Of a stretch of 64,000 nucleotides of DNA, positions 45,069 through 56,475 are shown in pieces. The stretch spans positions 3,100,001 to 3,164,000 of the forward strand of contig JANTQA010000063.1 of assembly GCA_027625915.1 (NCBI GenBank). Direction: 5' to 3'. Position numbers and translations under genes: made by a program. The notes under the pieces were generated by a model that did no database searches, was not told where the DNA came from, and worked only from the letters and a program-made list of their open reading frames with translations. This stretch comes from Anaeramoeba flamelloides. Taxonomy: Eukaryota > Metamonada > Anaeramoebidae. How positions within the stretch are numbered: position 1 is the stretch's first letter; every line of letters begins with the position of its first letter.

Positions 45069-46287
45069 GGGATTAGTAATCTCAAAAAATCTACAAGTAA
45101 ATTTAATAGCAAATTCAATAAAAAATAATCGGCATCTCGAAATTGAAAAATGATGTAGAAATCTGATTACTGCAAAATCAAACTTATTTTCAATGCAATT
45201 TCCCCAAATGAATTATTGTTTTTTAAAGTTTGATCAATTTTTCTCATTTTTAAAAAGTTCAAAATCCAACATATTTCTGAATTATTTTAAAAAAAAGTAT
45301 TTTCTTTGAAAGAGGAAAGAAACCTTTTAGTCAGTAAAATAAATAGTATAAAAATAAACCTTAAAAATGAAAACCACTAAGTTCTAGAATATTCCGTTAT
45401 AAATAATCTACTTTATTTCAAAAAAATTACAATAATTATTTTAGACTTTAAAAATTTATAATTTTTTGATTCAAGAACAGTTCAAATCGATTATTTTTTT
45501 TTTATGAAATAAACAAATCTGTTGAAAAAAAAAAAAAAAAAAAATCAAATTAAAAATTTCTACCATATTATTTTTTTAAAATTCTAGAAAATTCAACTTA
45601 TGTTTGATTGAAATACTTTTTAATTTGATTGTTTTTAATCAACAATTAATAACCAATTCTTAATTTTTCCTGTGATTTATTAACAAGCTAAAGATTAAAG
45701 GTATCAATAGATTGTACAATTATTACTCAATTTTTCAAAGATTTTCAAACAAATAAAACTAATTGTAATTATTAATTCTAATAAATAAAAAAGAATAGAT
45801 ATTATCAAATAACGTATTTAAATATTAAATGTTCCTGGTTTATACTCTTAATATTTGAAAAATAATATTGACTAAACTTTTAAATTTCAAGAAATTTATT
45901 GAATATTTGTGAATAAAATAAATGATCAATTTTTTTAGATCAAAAAGGATTCATTATTTGATTTAATTTTATTGTATTTTTAAAATAAGATTTAAAGTTC
46001 AATTTTATTTATTCGTACAGAATTCTAAGTCATTACCCAAAATGAGACTTGTTCCAAAATCAAAATTTTTTATTTCTTCTTTAGAATCTTATTAATCCAA
46101 ACAAAAAAGGATCAGATCTTTTGACTGAAAATTTCATTGGAAAAATGTATTCTTTTTAAAAATGATATCTCATTTCTCTCAAAAGTTGATAAATGAGGTC
46201 AAAGATCGGGGTTAGTTGTATCCCTATGTAAATAATTACTTTATTACCTTTTGGGTTAAAAAGAATTAAGAGCTACTAACCCCTTAA
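45066..46287. mobile_element. TTAA-type element, family C, copy 2 (about 1.22 kb)
   Basis: The ends are TAAGGGATTAGTAATCTC at 45066 and its partial inverse GAGCTACTAACCCCTTAA ending 46287, giving terminal inverted repeats of about 18 bp. It aligns inversely with 41402-42634. The ends resemble those of families B and D (TTAAGGG). No coding capacity seen. Confidence 0.75.
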
Positions 46288-46925
46288 ACTAAGATTCAAA
46301 AATAAATCTCTTGAGAACAAGAAAATCAAAAAAATACTTTCGATTGTTACATTCTTTCACTTTTTTTCGATACCAAAACTCTCATTGTTAACACACCTAA
46401 TTTCAAAGAAGATTTCGAAAATTAATGGATTTATTTTGTGTCTTTGGTTTTAAACAAATAGATTTCTTCACCTTTCTCGAGGCCAAGCGAAAAAAATAAT
46501 AAAATGGTTGCTTAAACCAGCAATTTTGGAAGATTTTTTGAACTTCTCGGCCAAGAATAAAAAGTTTTCAAGAAGAAGATGTATTTAATAAAGCAAATTC
46601 AATTATGTGTAAAAAATTGCCTTCGTCCATTCATTCAATTTTGAAATTTCATTTTTTTTTTTTTTCTTTAAGTAACTTACGTCATAAACCTTTCCAAACA
46701 AACCAAGACTTAACACAACTTCTTTGTTTTCAATCAAATCTTTTATTTTTAATCAAAAAAGTTTAATTCCGTCAAAATAAAAAAAGAATTCACAAACCTT
46801 TATCACTTGAGTTGAACATTTTTGGTCTCTTCAGTTTTACTCGTTGCTCTTTAAAAACAAAACCTTTGTAATTAATTTTCAAAAAAAAAAAACAAAAAAA
46901 AATTGTTTGTACAATTGGATCTAAT
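46288..46925. other. Upstream region of the RNF10 homologue
   Basis: Contains a short frame MDLFCVFGFKQIDFFTFLEA (46424-46498) that could be an upstream ORF of the RNF10 transcript, and a repeated CTTTCTCGAGGCCAAG / CTTCTCGGCCAAG motif at 46474 and 46542. No promoter element could be assigned. Confidence 0.4.
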
Positions 46926-48761
46926 ATGACAACACTTTCTCCTGTTGGAGTTGATCTTACTGATTTACCAGCACACTCGTTTTACCTTACAAAAAAAATC
47001 AAGAAATATGCAAAAGATCGAAGCGAGTACATGAACACACTATACCATTTCTCCATCTCAACAACAAGCGATTTTCTCAACTGCATTATTTTCCCTGACT
47101 GCTCTATTGACATTAACGAAATTGAAAATGTGTATTATAACGTCTCAACAAACGAGAAGAATAAAAAGGATTACAACAAAAGGATCTGTCCAATTTGCTT
47201 AGATCCGCCCACTTGCCCCCGGATGTGCCCGTGTGGCCATATTTTTTGTTTGTTTTGCATAACAAAGCATTACAGAAGCAAACTGGTTTCTGAAAAGCAA
47301 AAAATTCCATGCAAATGCCCCTGTTGTAATGAGCTTTTTCTCGAAAAAAACTTGAAGCCGATAGTAATCATTTCGAACAAGCCAATTGTCGAAGGAGAAA
47401 AAATCAAATTTCGTTTATTAAAAAGAAGAAAAGGTACAACACTAGCATTTTCACGAGGCTATTGGGAAGCGATGTACAACAAATATGGATCTTTAGAAGT
47501 TGTAGATTTGCCATTAAAAACATCTCCAGAAAGTTCTTTTAACTTTTTTTCGATTTCCACAACCGAGGAAAAAAAAAAGATTCTCAGAAATGAAATTTCT
47601 CAAATTGAAAAAGTCATTGACGAAATTAGTGAGTGGTGTTTGGATTCTTTACCTGAATTAAAAAAATGTCGAAACCAATTACTCGAAAAAGTAGAAAATT
47701 TAAATGGTCTCGAAAAGGAAAAGGAAAAGGAAACGGAAACGGAAACGGAAACGGAAACGGAAACGGAAACGGAAAAGGAAAAGGAAAAGAAAATCGAAAT
47801 TGAGAATGAAAAAGAACAAGAAATAAACAAAAAAGAAAAGGATCAGGAAAAGGAAAACGAAAAGAAAAAGGAAAACGAAAAGGAAAAAGAAAAAGAAAAA
47901 GAAAAAGAAAAGGAAATACAAAAACAAAAACAAAAAGAAAATGAAAAAATTAATTTTTATTCCCAAGTCAAACGTAGCGAGAGTGAACAGGATTTTGATT
48001 TTATAAAAAATAATTTTATTTGGTTTTATCAAAGTATTACAGGAGAAAAATTTATTCTAGATCTGCTAAATTTTCGATGCATTTTAGAAGAGTATGGAGC
48101 AATAGAATTATTACCTGAAGAAATCGAGGCAACTGTTATTAAAATTAAGAAACATACACAAACAAACAGCAATCGAGCCAGATTTAGGATCGTCGATCAT
48201 TTCTCGTTAGGTTCAAATTTTTATATTGTCGAAATAAATTTAGCTGAAGTTGTAAGTAGGCGGGTATTAAACAAATTTGCATTACAATTAAAAAGAAGAA
48301 AAGAACTTCGTTTAATTGAGGAAAAAGTCAAAAAGGAAAATGAAATCAAGCAATCTAAAGTAAAGCAAAATTCAGAATCAGTGAATATTTTTGATCAAAA
48401 TGATTTCCCATCAATGACAACGCAACCAAAAACAAGTACAAGTAAAAACAAAAATAAAAATAATAAACAGGGTAATAGAATATCATTTGCCCAAGCTGCT
48501 AGAATGGATTCAACATCAGAAAAAAATTCTTTAAATTCACCAAAGAATGAGAAAAAAAAATTTACAATAAAAAATCAAAATATTAATAAAAATCATAATA
48601 TTAATAAAAATCAAAATACAAATAAAAAGCAAAACCAAAACCAAAAGCAAAAAAATCAAAAAACAAATAAAAAAAAAAAAAATTCAAATCAACAAAAAAA
48701 TAAAAGAAAAAGAGGGAAAAGATTGCTTTTTTCAAATGTAAATGATCGAAAATATTATTAA
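46926..48761 (+). CDS. RNF10: RNF10-like RING-finger E3 ubiquitin ligase, 611 aa
   Basis: A single-exon frame from ATG 46926 to TAA 48759-48761. A C3HC4 RING lies at residues 88-134 (C88, C91, C103, H105, C108, C111, C131, C134), starting CPICLDPPTCPRMCPCGHIF as in RNF10 (CPICL.PPTA...CGHIFC). After the RING come KPIVEGEKIKFRLLKRRKGT, matching RNF10's 'VGD.I...L.KR.KG', and residues about 360-445, FYQSITGEKFILDLLNFRCI and LLPEEIEATVIKIKKHT, matching RNF10's 'FYQAEDGQ..FLHP.N.R.L..EYG..E..P..I.ATV'. The C-terminus has NIFDQNDFPSM, another family hallmark, then an N/Q/K-rich tail. RNF10 family proteins ubiquitinate 40S ribosomal proteins during translation stress (known of family). Between the conserved blocks (about 265-345) sits a Glu-Lys/Glu-Thr expansion encoded by pure GAAACG and GAAAAG hexamers. 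Confidence 0.93.
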   Translation: MTTLSPVGVDLTDLPAHSFYLTKKIKKYAKDRSEYMNTLYHFSISTTSDFLNCIIFPDCSIDINEIENVYYNVSTNEKNKKDYNKRICPICLDPPTCPRMCPCGHIFCLFCITKHYRSKLVSEKQKIPCKCPCCNELFLEKNLKPIVIISNKPIVEGEKIKFRLLKRRKGTTLAFSRGYWEAMYNKYGSLEVVDLPLKTSPESSFNFFSISTTEEKKKILRNEISQIEKVIDEISEWCLDSLPELKKCRNQLLEKVENLNGLEKEKEKETETETETETETETEKEKEKKIEIENEKEQEINKKEKDQEKENEKKKENEKEKEKEKEKEKEIQKQKQKENEKINFYSQVKRSESEQDFDFIKNNFIWFYQSITGEKFILDLLNFRCILEEYGAIELLPEEIEATVIKIKKHTQTNSNRARFRIVDHFSLGSNFYIVEINLAEVVSRRVLNKFALQLKRRKELRLIEEKVKKENEIKQSKVKQNSESVNIFDQNDFPSMTTQPKTSTSKNKNKNNKQGNRISFAQAARMDSTSEKNSLNSPKNEKKKFTIKNQNINKNHNINKNQNTNKKQNQNQKQKNQKTNKKKKNSNQQKNKRKRGKRLLFSNVNDRKYY

Positions 48762-51700
48762 AATCAGAAAAATTATCTTTAAATAGAGAAAGATACATAA
48801 TTATACGGTATATTGAATTTCGTATATATATTATGATAACGTTAAGCTATCAATTATTAAAAATATTAGTATAGATTTTTTCAAGACCAATTTAAGTTTA
48901 TTTTAAATGAAATTAATATTTCATTGAATTTTTCTTGAATCAAAAATAAAATTCAATTTTGAAATTTAAAGAAAAAACATATTTTAAATTTTTTTTTATT
49001 ACATATTTTTTTATAAACAATAAATTTTTTTATGTGGGTAATTTCTGGAGGCATTTGTAGAAACTCGGCATTTGTAGATTTTTTCAGTCTGATGATTCGG
49101 CTTATGTGGAACACCGACCTTGGTGCGATTTCAACCAAGAATACCATTATTTTTTTGCAAAAATTATTGGAATACATTTGCTTCGTAGTATCATACATTT
49201 GAGATTAGTATAAAAAATATGTCATAATAATTAAAGTGTATCGCTTGGCACAAACAACATTTGCCATTTTAAAGCAGGTTGCGAAAAAAAAAATTTTAAG
49301 AAATGTCGAGAATCTTCAAATGTCTACCTTTTACCAAAAGTCACAAACTAAACCATATCAAAATCAGAATATTATTATTCAAATGTTCATTAAAAACAAT
49401 TTTTTAATATGTCTTTCGCTACAATTTCGGTATTTTTTTATTTTTTTCTAATTTCCAGTAATTTACACCAAAAATAATATTAACCCTGATGTGAATCTGA
49501 AACAATGAATGGAAATTGTTGATCAATAAACTAATAAAGAAAAAAAATTCAATAAGAATAAAATGAAACATTTTTTACATATTGTGAAAATATAATTAAA
49601 AACCGATTAATTTGGAATTGGATGAAGATTTACTTGTTGAAATTTGAATTTAAAAAGGTTAATAAAGTTTAGATACTGGGATTTTTGATCAGAAGAGACT
49701 TATCTATTAAAAGATTTATACTGAAAAACGAAATGTATTGAAACATTCAATTTTTTTGAAAAATAAGAAGAGATTTATTTTTTTTTAAGAATATTTTTTT
49801 GTGAAACTACAATTATCATTTCAAATTCGAATTCTAAAGGATAAAAAGTTATTTTATTTAGAGTAAGATTGGGAAATCGGATTTAATAGATTTTTTTGGG
49901 AAATGTATTATATAAAAAAATTAAATCTTATATAGAAATCTGGGGATTTTGTAACCATTTTCATTAGTGAGATTTACTTTTTGAGATTATTTCTTCCCAA
50001 ATGAGCCTTGAATATTTCAAATATGCATTGGATAGAAAACTATTTGTAACTTGAATGATTAATAGTAGTTAGATTTTATCTTTTTTTGATTGAAGAAATG
50101 AACAAAAAAGAGAAATTTTATTTCTCAACTCATAGAAAAAATAGCTTAATTTCCATTTTGGCTTTAAAAATTGATTTTTTTAATGGCTATGTGCGTTTTA
50201 TACTTAGTGCAAAAAAAAACAATAGTTTGTATTTTTTTCTTTAAATAATACAAACAAAATTTCCTATTTTCAAAAAAAAAAAATATTTACTTTTCTTTGT
50301 TCAAAGTTCCAAGAAAAAAGAGCAAATTTTCACTCTTTTACTGATCTTTAAATTATTTTGATTTTTCCAACTAAAAGAATTGTAAAACTGGGAAAAATTT
50401 TTTAGTTTTTTTTTATCATTTTTTTACAAAAGATTCTAAGTGTTTGAGAATCCAAAGTAGTACATCTAGAGTTGGGTTCAATAATATTCTAATGATATTT
50501 AGATTAATATGCCCATTAAAATAATTTTTTCACAATAAAATTATCCCAGTATATAAAGATATGCAAAAAAAAAATCAAATGAAATATTGAAAATGGGTGA
50601 AGTGCCTTTAAGTCTTTATTTAAGAAATGAATTTTTTTTTTTATAGTTTATTTTAAAAATTATGTTAATTTTTTTACCTTATTCTTAAATGATTTTTTAT
50701 TATTTAATAATTTTTTTTGATTTTAAATTTGAAAAATTTAGATTTTTTTTTATTTTTTTTTCTACAATATAAATAGGAAGATGATTGTTGGTGTCAACCT
50801 AATCTAATTAATGTTTTTTTTAATAACCGAAATAAAAATAAATCCAAATATAAAAAAATCAAGAAAAAATTTTTAAAATCATGAGTTTTTTCCAATTTTT
50901 TTTATCTTATGTGAATTTGTTGTTTTCTAAATATCCAAAGATATTAATCGTTATTCTAACTCTAAAAACCATAATTTTTATCAAAATTTAATATTTATTG
51001 CGATTATAAACAAAAAAATAATAAAAAATTTGATTTATATTTTTTCAAACTTTATGAAAGTGGTGGTTGTCAAGTTCAAAAAAACTTGAGTGTATAGAAA
51101 TTTAATTAAATAATATTTTAATAAATTTCAATCAAAATTTGTTTTCATATCTTCAAATTTCTACAAGGATTATATTTTTTTAGAAATTAAAAGTAGTTCT
51201 TTGGTTTTTGCTTACCTGAGAATTGATTTTTTCCCTAAACAGTTCGTTATTCATTAAAAAGTTTATTCTTATAAATACAGCCCATTCCAACGAAAAGGGA
51301 ATTTAAAGTACCCACTTTTGTCAAAAAAATAGGATCATTTGTTAACAATTTTTTTTTTTGAAAGTTAAAAAAATAATCTAGAATAACCAATTCATTATAT
51401 TAATCGTGTTCTTTATTAAAACTCGACTTGTAATTCGATAAATATTTGTCAATTGAACAACAAACGGATCTTCATAACAAAATTTTTTTTAAAAAATAAA
51501 AACAAAAAAAAATAAAAATACTTACAAATACGAACAAAATATATTCTTGAATTTGAGTGGGATTTAAGACTTATTTTTTTTTTTTTCATTTTCATCAAAT
51601 CAAATAATAAATTCAAGTAAATGATAATTTCTTTATCTATTGTAGAAATAATATTGATTGCTTTGAAAATAAAAAACTTCTAATTTCCTCCACTCAATAG

Positions 51701-52220
51701 TGATTCGATATTGTGTTATCTTCAACATATTAAAATATTTCCTAAAGCAATTGAAATTCTGAAGACAAAAATTCAATTTTTTATACATTTTCTAAATTAG
51801 AAACACGATAAATCGTGGATTAAAAATCGCTGTTTAAAAAGCTTTTTGGTTTATTTTGGTTTTTTCTTCTATGTTTAACTTTACATTTTAGAGAAATTTC
51901 TAACACTAAAAGTAAAATTGTTTGTTTTAACCAATCACCTAGATCAATTGGAGATTTCTCTTTCTTCCTGATAATTTAACTATCAACATAAAAAAAAACT
52001 GTTTTAAAAAAACTTCTATCTTGAATTTCAACACATTTTCCTAAATTTCTTGTTAATTGTTTGTTTTTATCAAAATATGGAATATTAATTAATTTGTATA
52101 AAAAAAATTTTTTTTTTCTTTTATGTTATTTTTATTGAGCTCTAAAAAAAAGATTCAGATTAATGATTTTAAATCTTTTATTTTTATTTTATTTTTTAAG
52201 AAAATATTTTTTTCTGTGAT
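48762..52220. other. Intergenic; two weak protein-like islands
   Basis: About 3.5 kb. At 49038-49198 a locally less A+T-rich stretch reads on the plus strand RLMWNTDLGAISTKNTIIFL followed by QKLLEYICFVVSYI, loosely recalling a histone fold (see findings). At about 51250-51390 a minus-strand frame without ATG reads NDPIFLTKVGTLNSLFVGMG then CIYKNKLFNE and a stop. Neither has partner exons. No RNA gene seen. Confidence 0.35.
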
Positions 52221-52362
52221 AGTTAAAGACTATTTTCGTTAATTTATAATCGCCAAATCTATGATTTTACGCTTAGATTCCTGAAAGAATATTTAAGTAT
52301 AAGAACATTTTGAGTGTAAATTACACTTCTTCCTCAAGTAAAAATAAAAATAAAAAAATATT
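52221..52362 (+). mobile_element. LINE 3' end fragment with A-rich tail
   Basis: It matches the last 110 bases of the LINE at 55.4-55.56 kb: TTTTCGTTAATTTATAATCG, CTATGATTTTACGCTTA, ATTCCTGAAAG and TACACTTCTTC, followed by an A-rich tail (AAAAATAAAAATAAAAAAAT). It is strongly 5'-truncated, as LINE insertions usually are. It lies just downstream of the TRAPPC2L stop codon, in the opposite orientation to that gene. Confidence 0.85.
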
Positions 52363-52940
52363 TTTTTTTTTTTGAAGATCTGAAAGAAAAAGATCTTCAA
52401 ATCCATTTAGTATTTTTCCAACAAACCCTATTATTAGATGTGTTATATTAGTGAAAAACACAGTAACTTTTTCAGAAACCCCGTACTTTTCCACAAAAGA
52501 AAAAAATTGCTTATTCATAAAAAAAAAGTATTAATTGAGAAAAGCATTATATTTTCTTGAAAACCCCTGTTTATTCATGAAAAATTATTTATTAATGAAA
52601 AATAGATTATTTGGCTGCGAAAAAGTAATTTTGACAAAAAATAATTTCTTAACAAAAAAGTATTTGCCAAAAAAAAAAAAAAAAGTCTTTTGTGAACAAG
52701 TAATAATATTCTTGAATTTGTCACATTTAGATGGAAAACTCTAAAGATTAGAAATTTTTTAAATACTTGATTATATTTTAATTCAAACGTTCTCGAAATT
52801 AGCAACATTTATTTCCCCAGATAGAGTTCTAGATTATTTTTGAAGCCAAAAATACGTTCTTAGTTTTAAAACGTACATGACTGTTCAGATTTTACATTTC
52901 AAAAAAATAATAAGCATAAGAATATAAAAAATGAAATAAT
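52363..52940. other. 3' flank of TRAPPC2L
   Basis: A+T-rich with overlapping frames on both strands at 52535-52808 that look like chance. Nothing recognised. Confidence 0.5.
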
Positions 52941-55900
52941 TTATTTTTTTCCAATTAAGTCTAAAATTTTGAGGTGAAAGATTTTTGAGGTGATTGGTTC
53001 GTCTGTTATGTAAAATGGATTACAAATTGCATCAACAAGTATAGTGTGTAAATTATTCAAAAGTGTTTTCATTTCTTGTTCTTTGATCTCTGAATCATCA
53101 ATTATGCAAACCAGTTTATAATTTGTGTTTGTTAGATATCCATAACTTTTATAGTATTAATATTAATAGAATTAAGCAAAGGCAAAAGAATTCAATTCAT
53201 TAAATACAAAATAATAATAATAATAATAATAATTAAATTTGATAAGACAAAAAATATAAGATGACAAATACGAATTAAATACACTCCAATATTTTTTTTT
53301 TAGTTAGGAGTCAAGTTAAATTTAAAATCCTTTTTGAAGATATGTCTTAAAGACCGTTTGCAATGTAGACTCTTTTACAAAATTTGGGAAAACCAATTTG
53401 AGACCTGAAAAATTTACTTCTTAATAATTGATCTTGTGAAGAATAAAAGTAAAAATATATTTGGTATTTCTCTGGTTATTATTTAGATTAAGATCTTTTT
53501 GTAGAGCTATTTTAAAAAAGTGAGGACTTTTTTTGAATACTCGACTCTGTTAAATCCTTCAGTTATATTTTGGTGATTTACTCTCAATAATGTTTAAAAC
53601 TTATAATGAATTCCAATTCCATTTCTTTTTGTTAACATATTCTTTTATTATTTTTTTCCATTTTTCCCCTAGTTGAATCTTCTTTATATTGGGAAGAAGA
53701 GTTACAAAGGAAAAAGATCAAGTTGTTACTTTCTAATACTGTTTAAAATTAATATATTTTTTCCAATTGAAAGTATTGCAAACATTATAAAAAATTTAAA
53801 AAATAAATCAGTAAAAGGATTTCAAAAAATTGAGAATTTAAAATATATTATTAATGAAAATTTCTCTCATATAAATCCAATTGAAAATCAAAATTATAAA
53901 AAATATCTTATTACAATTCAAAAAATCTTTAATAATTGGTTAATTAACCCTACTAATAATACTATTGAATATATTAAAAAAAGATCAATTTTATTTATTC
54001 ATAAAAAAGGAAATGAAGGAGTAGCTTTAAATTATCGGCCAATTTCAATTAATCAAAGTTTACCAAGATTATTTTTAAAAATGTTATATAAACTAATTGA
54101 ACCTTGTTGGGAATTTATTCATAAATCACAATTTGGATTTCGAAAAAAATATGATACTCGAATTGCAGTCTTAAATTTCTTAAATACTTATAATAAGATA
54201 AAATCAAATAATGTAAATAAAAATGATAAAACTTATATTATAATGATTGATATAGCAAAATGTTTTGACTCAATCAATTATAAAATAATTGGAAAAACAA
54301 TAAAAAAATTTATTCTAAATAAAATTATCAAAAATTTTTTATTAAAATATTATCAAGGAGAAGGGCTTGGTATATTCCAAGGAGACCCCTTATCTCCTAT
54401 TTTATTTGCTCTTATTTCGCATTTTCTTTTATTAAAAATTATACCTTTAACAAATCATTGTCCAATGTTTGCAGATGATTTAATCCTAATTATAAAAGGA
54501 AATAAAATCCAAATAAACCAAAAATTAAATTCAATATATGAAATTATTATTCAATTTGGATTAAAACCAAATAAAGATAAAACAGTTATATCAAAAGATT
54601 TAAAAAAAATTAAATATTTGGGTATTTATTTAGATAAAATTGCACATATAGTTTATAATTTAAAAAAATCTAAAGAAACATATAATAACTGCAAACAATT
54701 ATTCAATAACAATTCTCTGAATAATAGTTTAAAAATTAGATTATTTAAATCTTTTATATTAAGTCAATTAACATATGGATTAGAAATTTTTAATTATCAA
54801 ATAACAACGATAAATTATTTAAATTCTTGGATTGATTCTTACATTACTGAAATATGCAAAATAAACAGAAATACACCAATTCTCATTTACAAAACAGAAT
54901 TTAAAATTGAAAATATGATAATTTCAGTAAATAAAAAGAAATTTAAATAAAAAAATAAATTAGGAAATTTAACTCTTCCTTATTTAGAAAAATTAATAAA
55001 ATTTAATCAAAGAATAAATAATAAAATCAACTGGTATTCAAAAGATTTAAAAGAATTAAAAAAATGAAATATATAAGTACACATTCAATGAGTTGCTGAA
55101 TTCCAAAAGTTGGAAGGTCCAAAATTATTTCACAATAATCAAAAATCAAAAATATTTATTTAAAACTCAAAAAATATTTGAGTTATCCGTCAAGTTCAAC
55201 AATTCTAAAATTCAGATCGTTTACTAACTGCTTAAATAGATATTACTATGTAATTAATAAAAATTCAAATAAATTTTGTTCTTTATGTTCAAAATATGAA
55301 CAAAAAGGAAATTATAGAAAATATTGATCATTTTTTTATGGGTCTGTCCTTCCTATAAAAAAAGATAGATTAATGTTTTATAACAAACTAAAAGAAATAA
55401 ATCTTAATGAACTAATTTCAAATCAAGACAGTTTCAAATTATTTTCATTAATTAATAATCGTGAAATCTATGATTTTACGCTTAAATTCCTGAAAGGGAA
55501 TTTAAGTCTAAGGGCAACTAGAGTGGAATCTACACTTCTTCAATAATAAAAAAAAAAAAAAAACATATTCTTTTTTTTTTCTCTCTCTTTTTTCCTTTTT
55601 CTTTTTCTTTTTCTTTTCCTTTTTCTTTTTCTTTTCCTTTTTCTTTTTCGTTTTTTTTTTCGTTTTTTTTTTCTTTTTCTTTTACTTTTTTGGTGGGAAT
55701 TTTTTTTCAAAATAGTAAGAAAAATTAGTGATAAAGAAAATGAAGTGTAAAATTTTTTTCCCTTTATGACATTCAAATACCATCATAAAACCCCTAATAG
55801 TGATCTGTTGGTTAGTTTCTTAATTAATTAATTCTCAATATTCCATAAAAAGTTTAATTATGCATTGATTTTCAAAGAAAGAAAATAAAAAAAACAGAAA

Positions 55901-56475
55901 AACTAATTTTCATAAAGAATAGATTTCCTTGAATGAAGAAATTTACTGACTAGGATTATCACAAAGTTAGTTCGGGTTTGTTTTTTTTTTTGTTTTAAAT
56001 TTGATCCTTTTCTTTTCTTTTCTTTTGATACAAAATAAAAGAAAACAAAAGAAATGTAACAAATTAATATTGCTTATGTTCAAAGAAAGGTTGTTTTGAA
56101 TAGAACACTTTTAAGTTATGAAAAAGATCTCAATATTCAAGAGAAAGCAAATTGTTTGTTCAAAAAACCATCGGTTTCCAAAGAAAGTACTATATTTGTG
56201 TGAAAAAAAAAAAAAAAAAAAGTTTGATGAAAAAAGAAAAAAGATTTTACGTACACCTTATAATCTTCAGTTGGAAAAAGGTGTCCAAGGTACATGTCGT
56301 TCTGGTTTTGTGTTGACTTTTTTGAAATCGGAGAGATTAAGGGTACTTTTTCTTCAAAGAAATCAAGTGATGTGTGAATAATATATTCAAATTTTCTTTT
56401 GTTTTCTTCGTTAGTCACATAAACATAAAGTGGGTTATTTTTTTTTCCTAAAATTGCGATTGAAACAATTTTCAT
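52941..56475 (-). CDS. TRAPPC2L: TRAPPC2L, trafficking protein particle complex subunit 2-like, two exons
   Basis: Exon 1 56475-56255 (73 codons plus 2 nt) and exon 2 53145-52941 (TAA 52943-52941) join across a 3109-bp GT-AG intron (GTACGT...AAAAG) to give 141 aa; human TRAPPC2L has 140. Exon 1 reads MKIVSIAILGKKNNPLYVYV, FEYIIHTSLDFFEEKV and MYLGHLFPTEDYK, matching the family's IAVI.KEN.PLYI, HTSLD..DEK and YLG.L.PTEDYKVYG. Exon 2 continues VYGYLTNTNYKLVCIIDDSE, then IKEQEMKTLLNNLHTILVDA and ICNPFY, matching GYVTN..VKFV.VVD and LH..Y.D..CNPFY. TRAPP subunits of this sedlin/longin fold act at ER-Golgi and Golgi tethering and Rab GEF complexes. The donor at GT|GTACGT was chosen because only it restores KVYGY in phase. 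The intron holds an antisense LINE and a pyrimidine microsatellite, so correct splicing depends on removing about 3 kb of transposon-bearing RNA. Confidence 0.93.
53740..55563 (+). mobile_element. LINE (non-LTR retrotransposon) with intact RT core, in the TRAPPC2L intron
   Basis: A 425-codon frame (53673-54950) encodes a LINE reverse transcriptase: RSILFIHKKGNEGVALNYRP, ISINQSLPRLFLKMLYKLIE, SQFGFRKKYDTR, IIMIDIAKCFDSINYK (Asp193), GIFQGDPLSPILFALI and CPMFADDLILII (FADD 266-269). All three catalytic aspartates are present. The first 25 or so residues of that frame may be host DNA, since similarity to the 34.3-kb copy begins near 53740. Beyond 54950 the C-terminal domain is readable but broken by about four or five frameshifts: STILKFRSFTNCLNRYYYV, a CX2C (FCSLCSKYE), a histidine and cysteine (IDHFF, WVCPSYKKDRLMFYNKLKEI) and a final REIYDFTLKFLKGNLSLRAT ending TLLQ and TAA at about 55543. 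A poly-A tail follows. No endonuclease domain is present; the copy is 5'-truncated. The CX2C...H...C knuckle and lack of a downstream restriction-like endonuclease suggest an APE-type LINE (inference). Confidence 0.93.
55564..55692. repeat. Pyrimidine microsatellite (CTTTTT)n next to the LINE tail
   Basis: About 130 bases of C/T-only sequence built from TTTTTC and TTTTCC units directly after the LINE poly-A. It probably grew from the tail junction or pre-existed at the target. The Lys/Arg-rich minus-strand frame it creates is not a gene. Confidence 0.85.

Noticed and set aside
47600-48032. Ser/Phe-rich minus-strand frames antisense to RNF10
   Set aside because: Shadows of the GAAACG/GAAAAG repeat in the RNF10 coding strand.
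55540-55776. Lys/Arg-rich minus-strand frame next to the LINE tail
   Set aside because: Produced by the (CTTTTT)n microsatellite; no start context and no conserved content.
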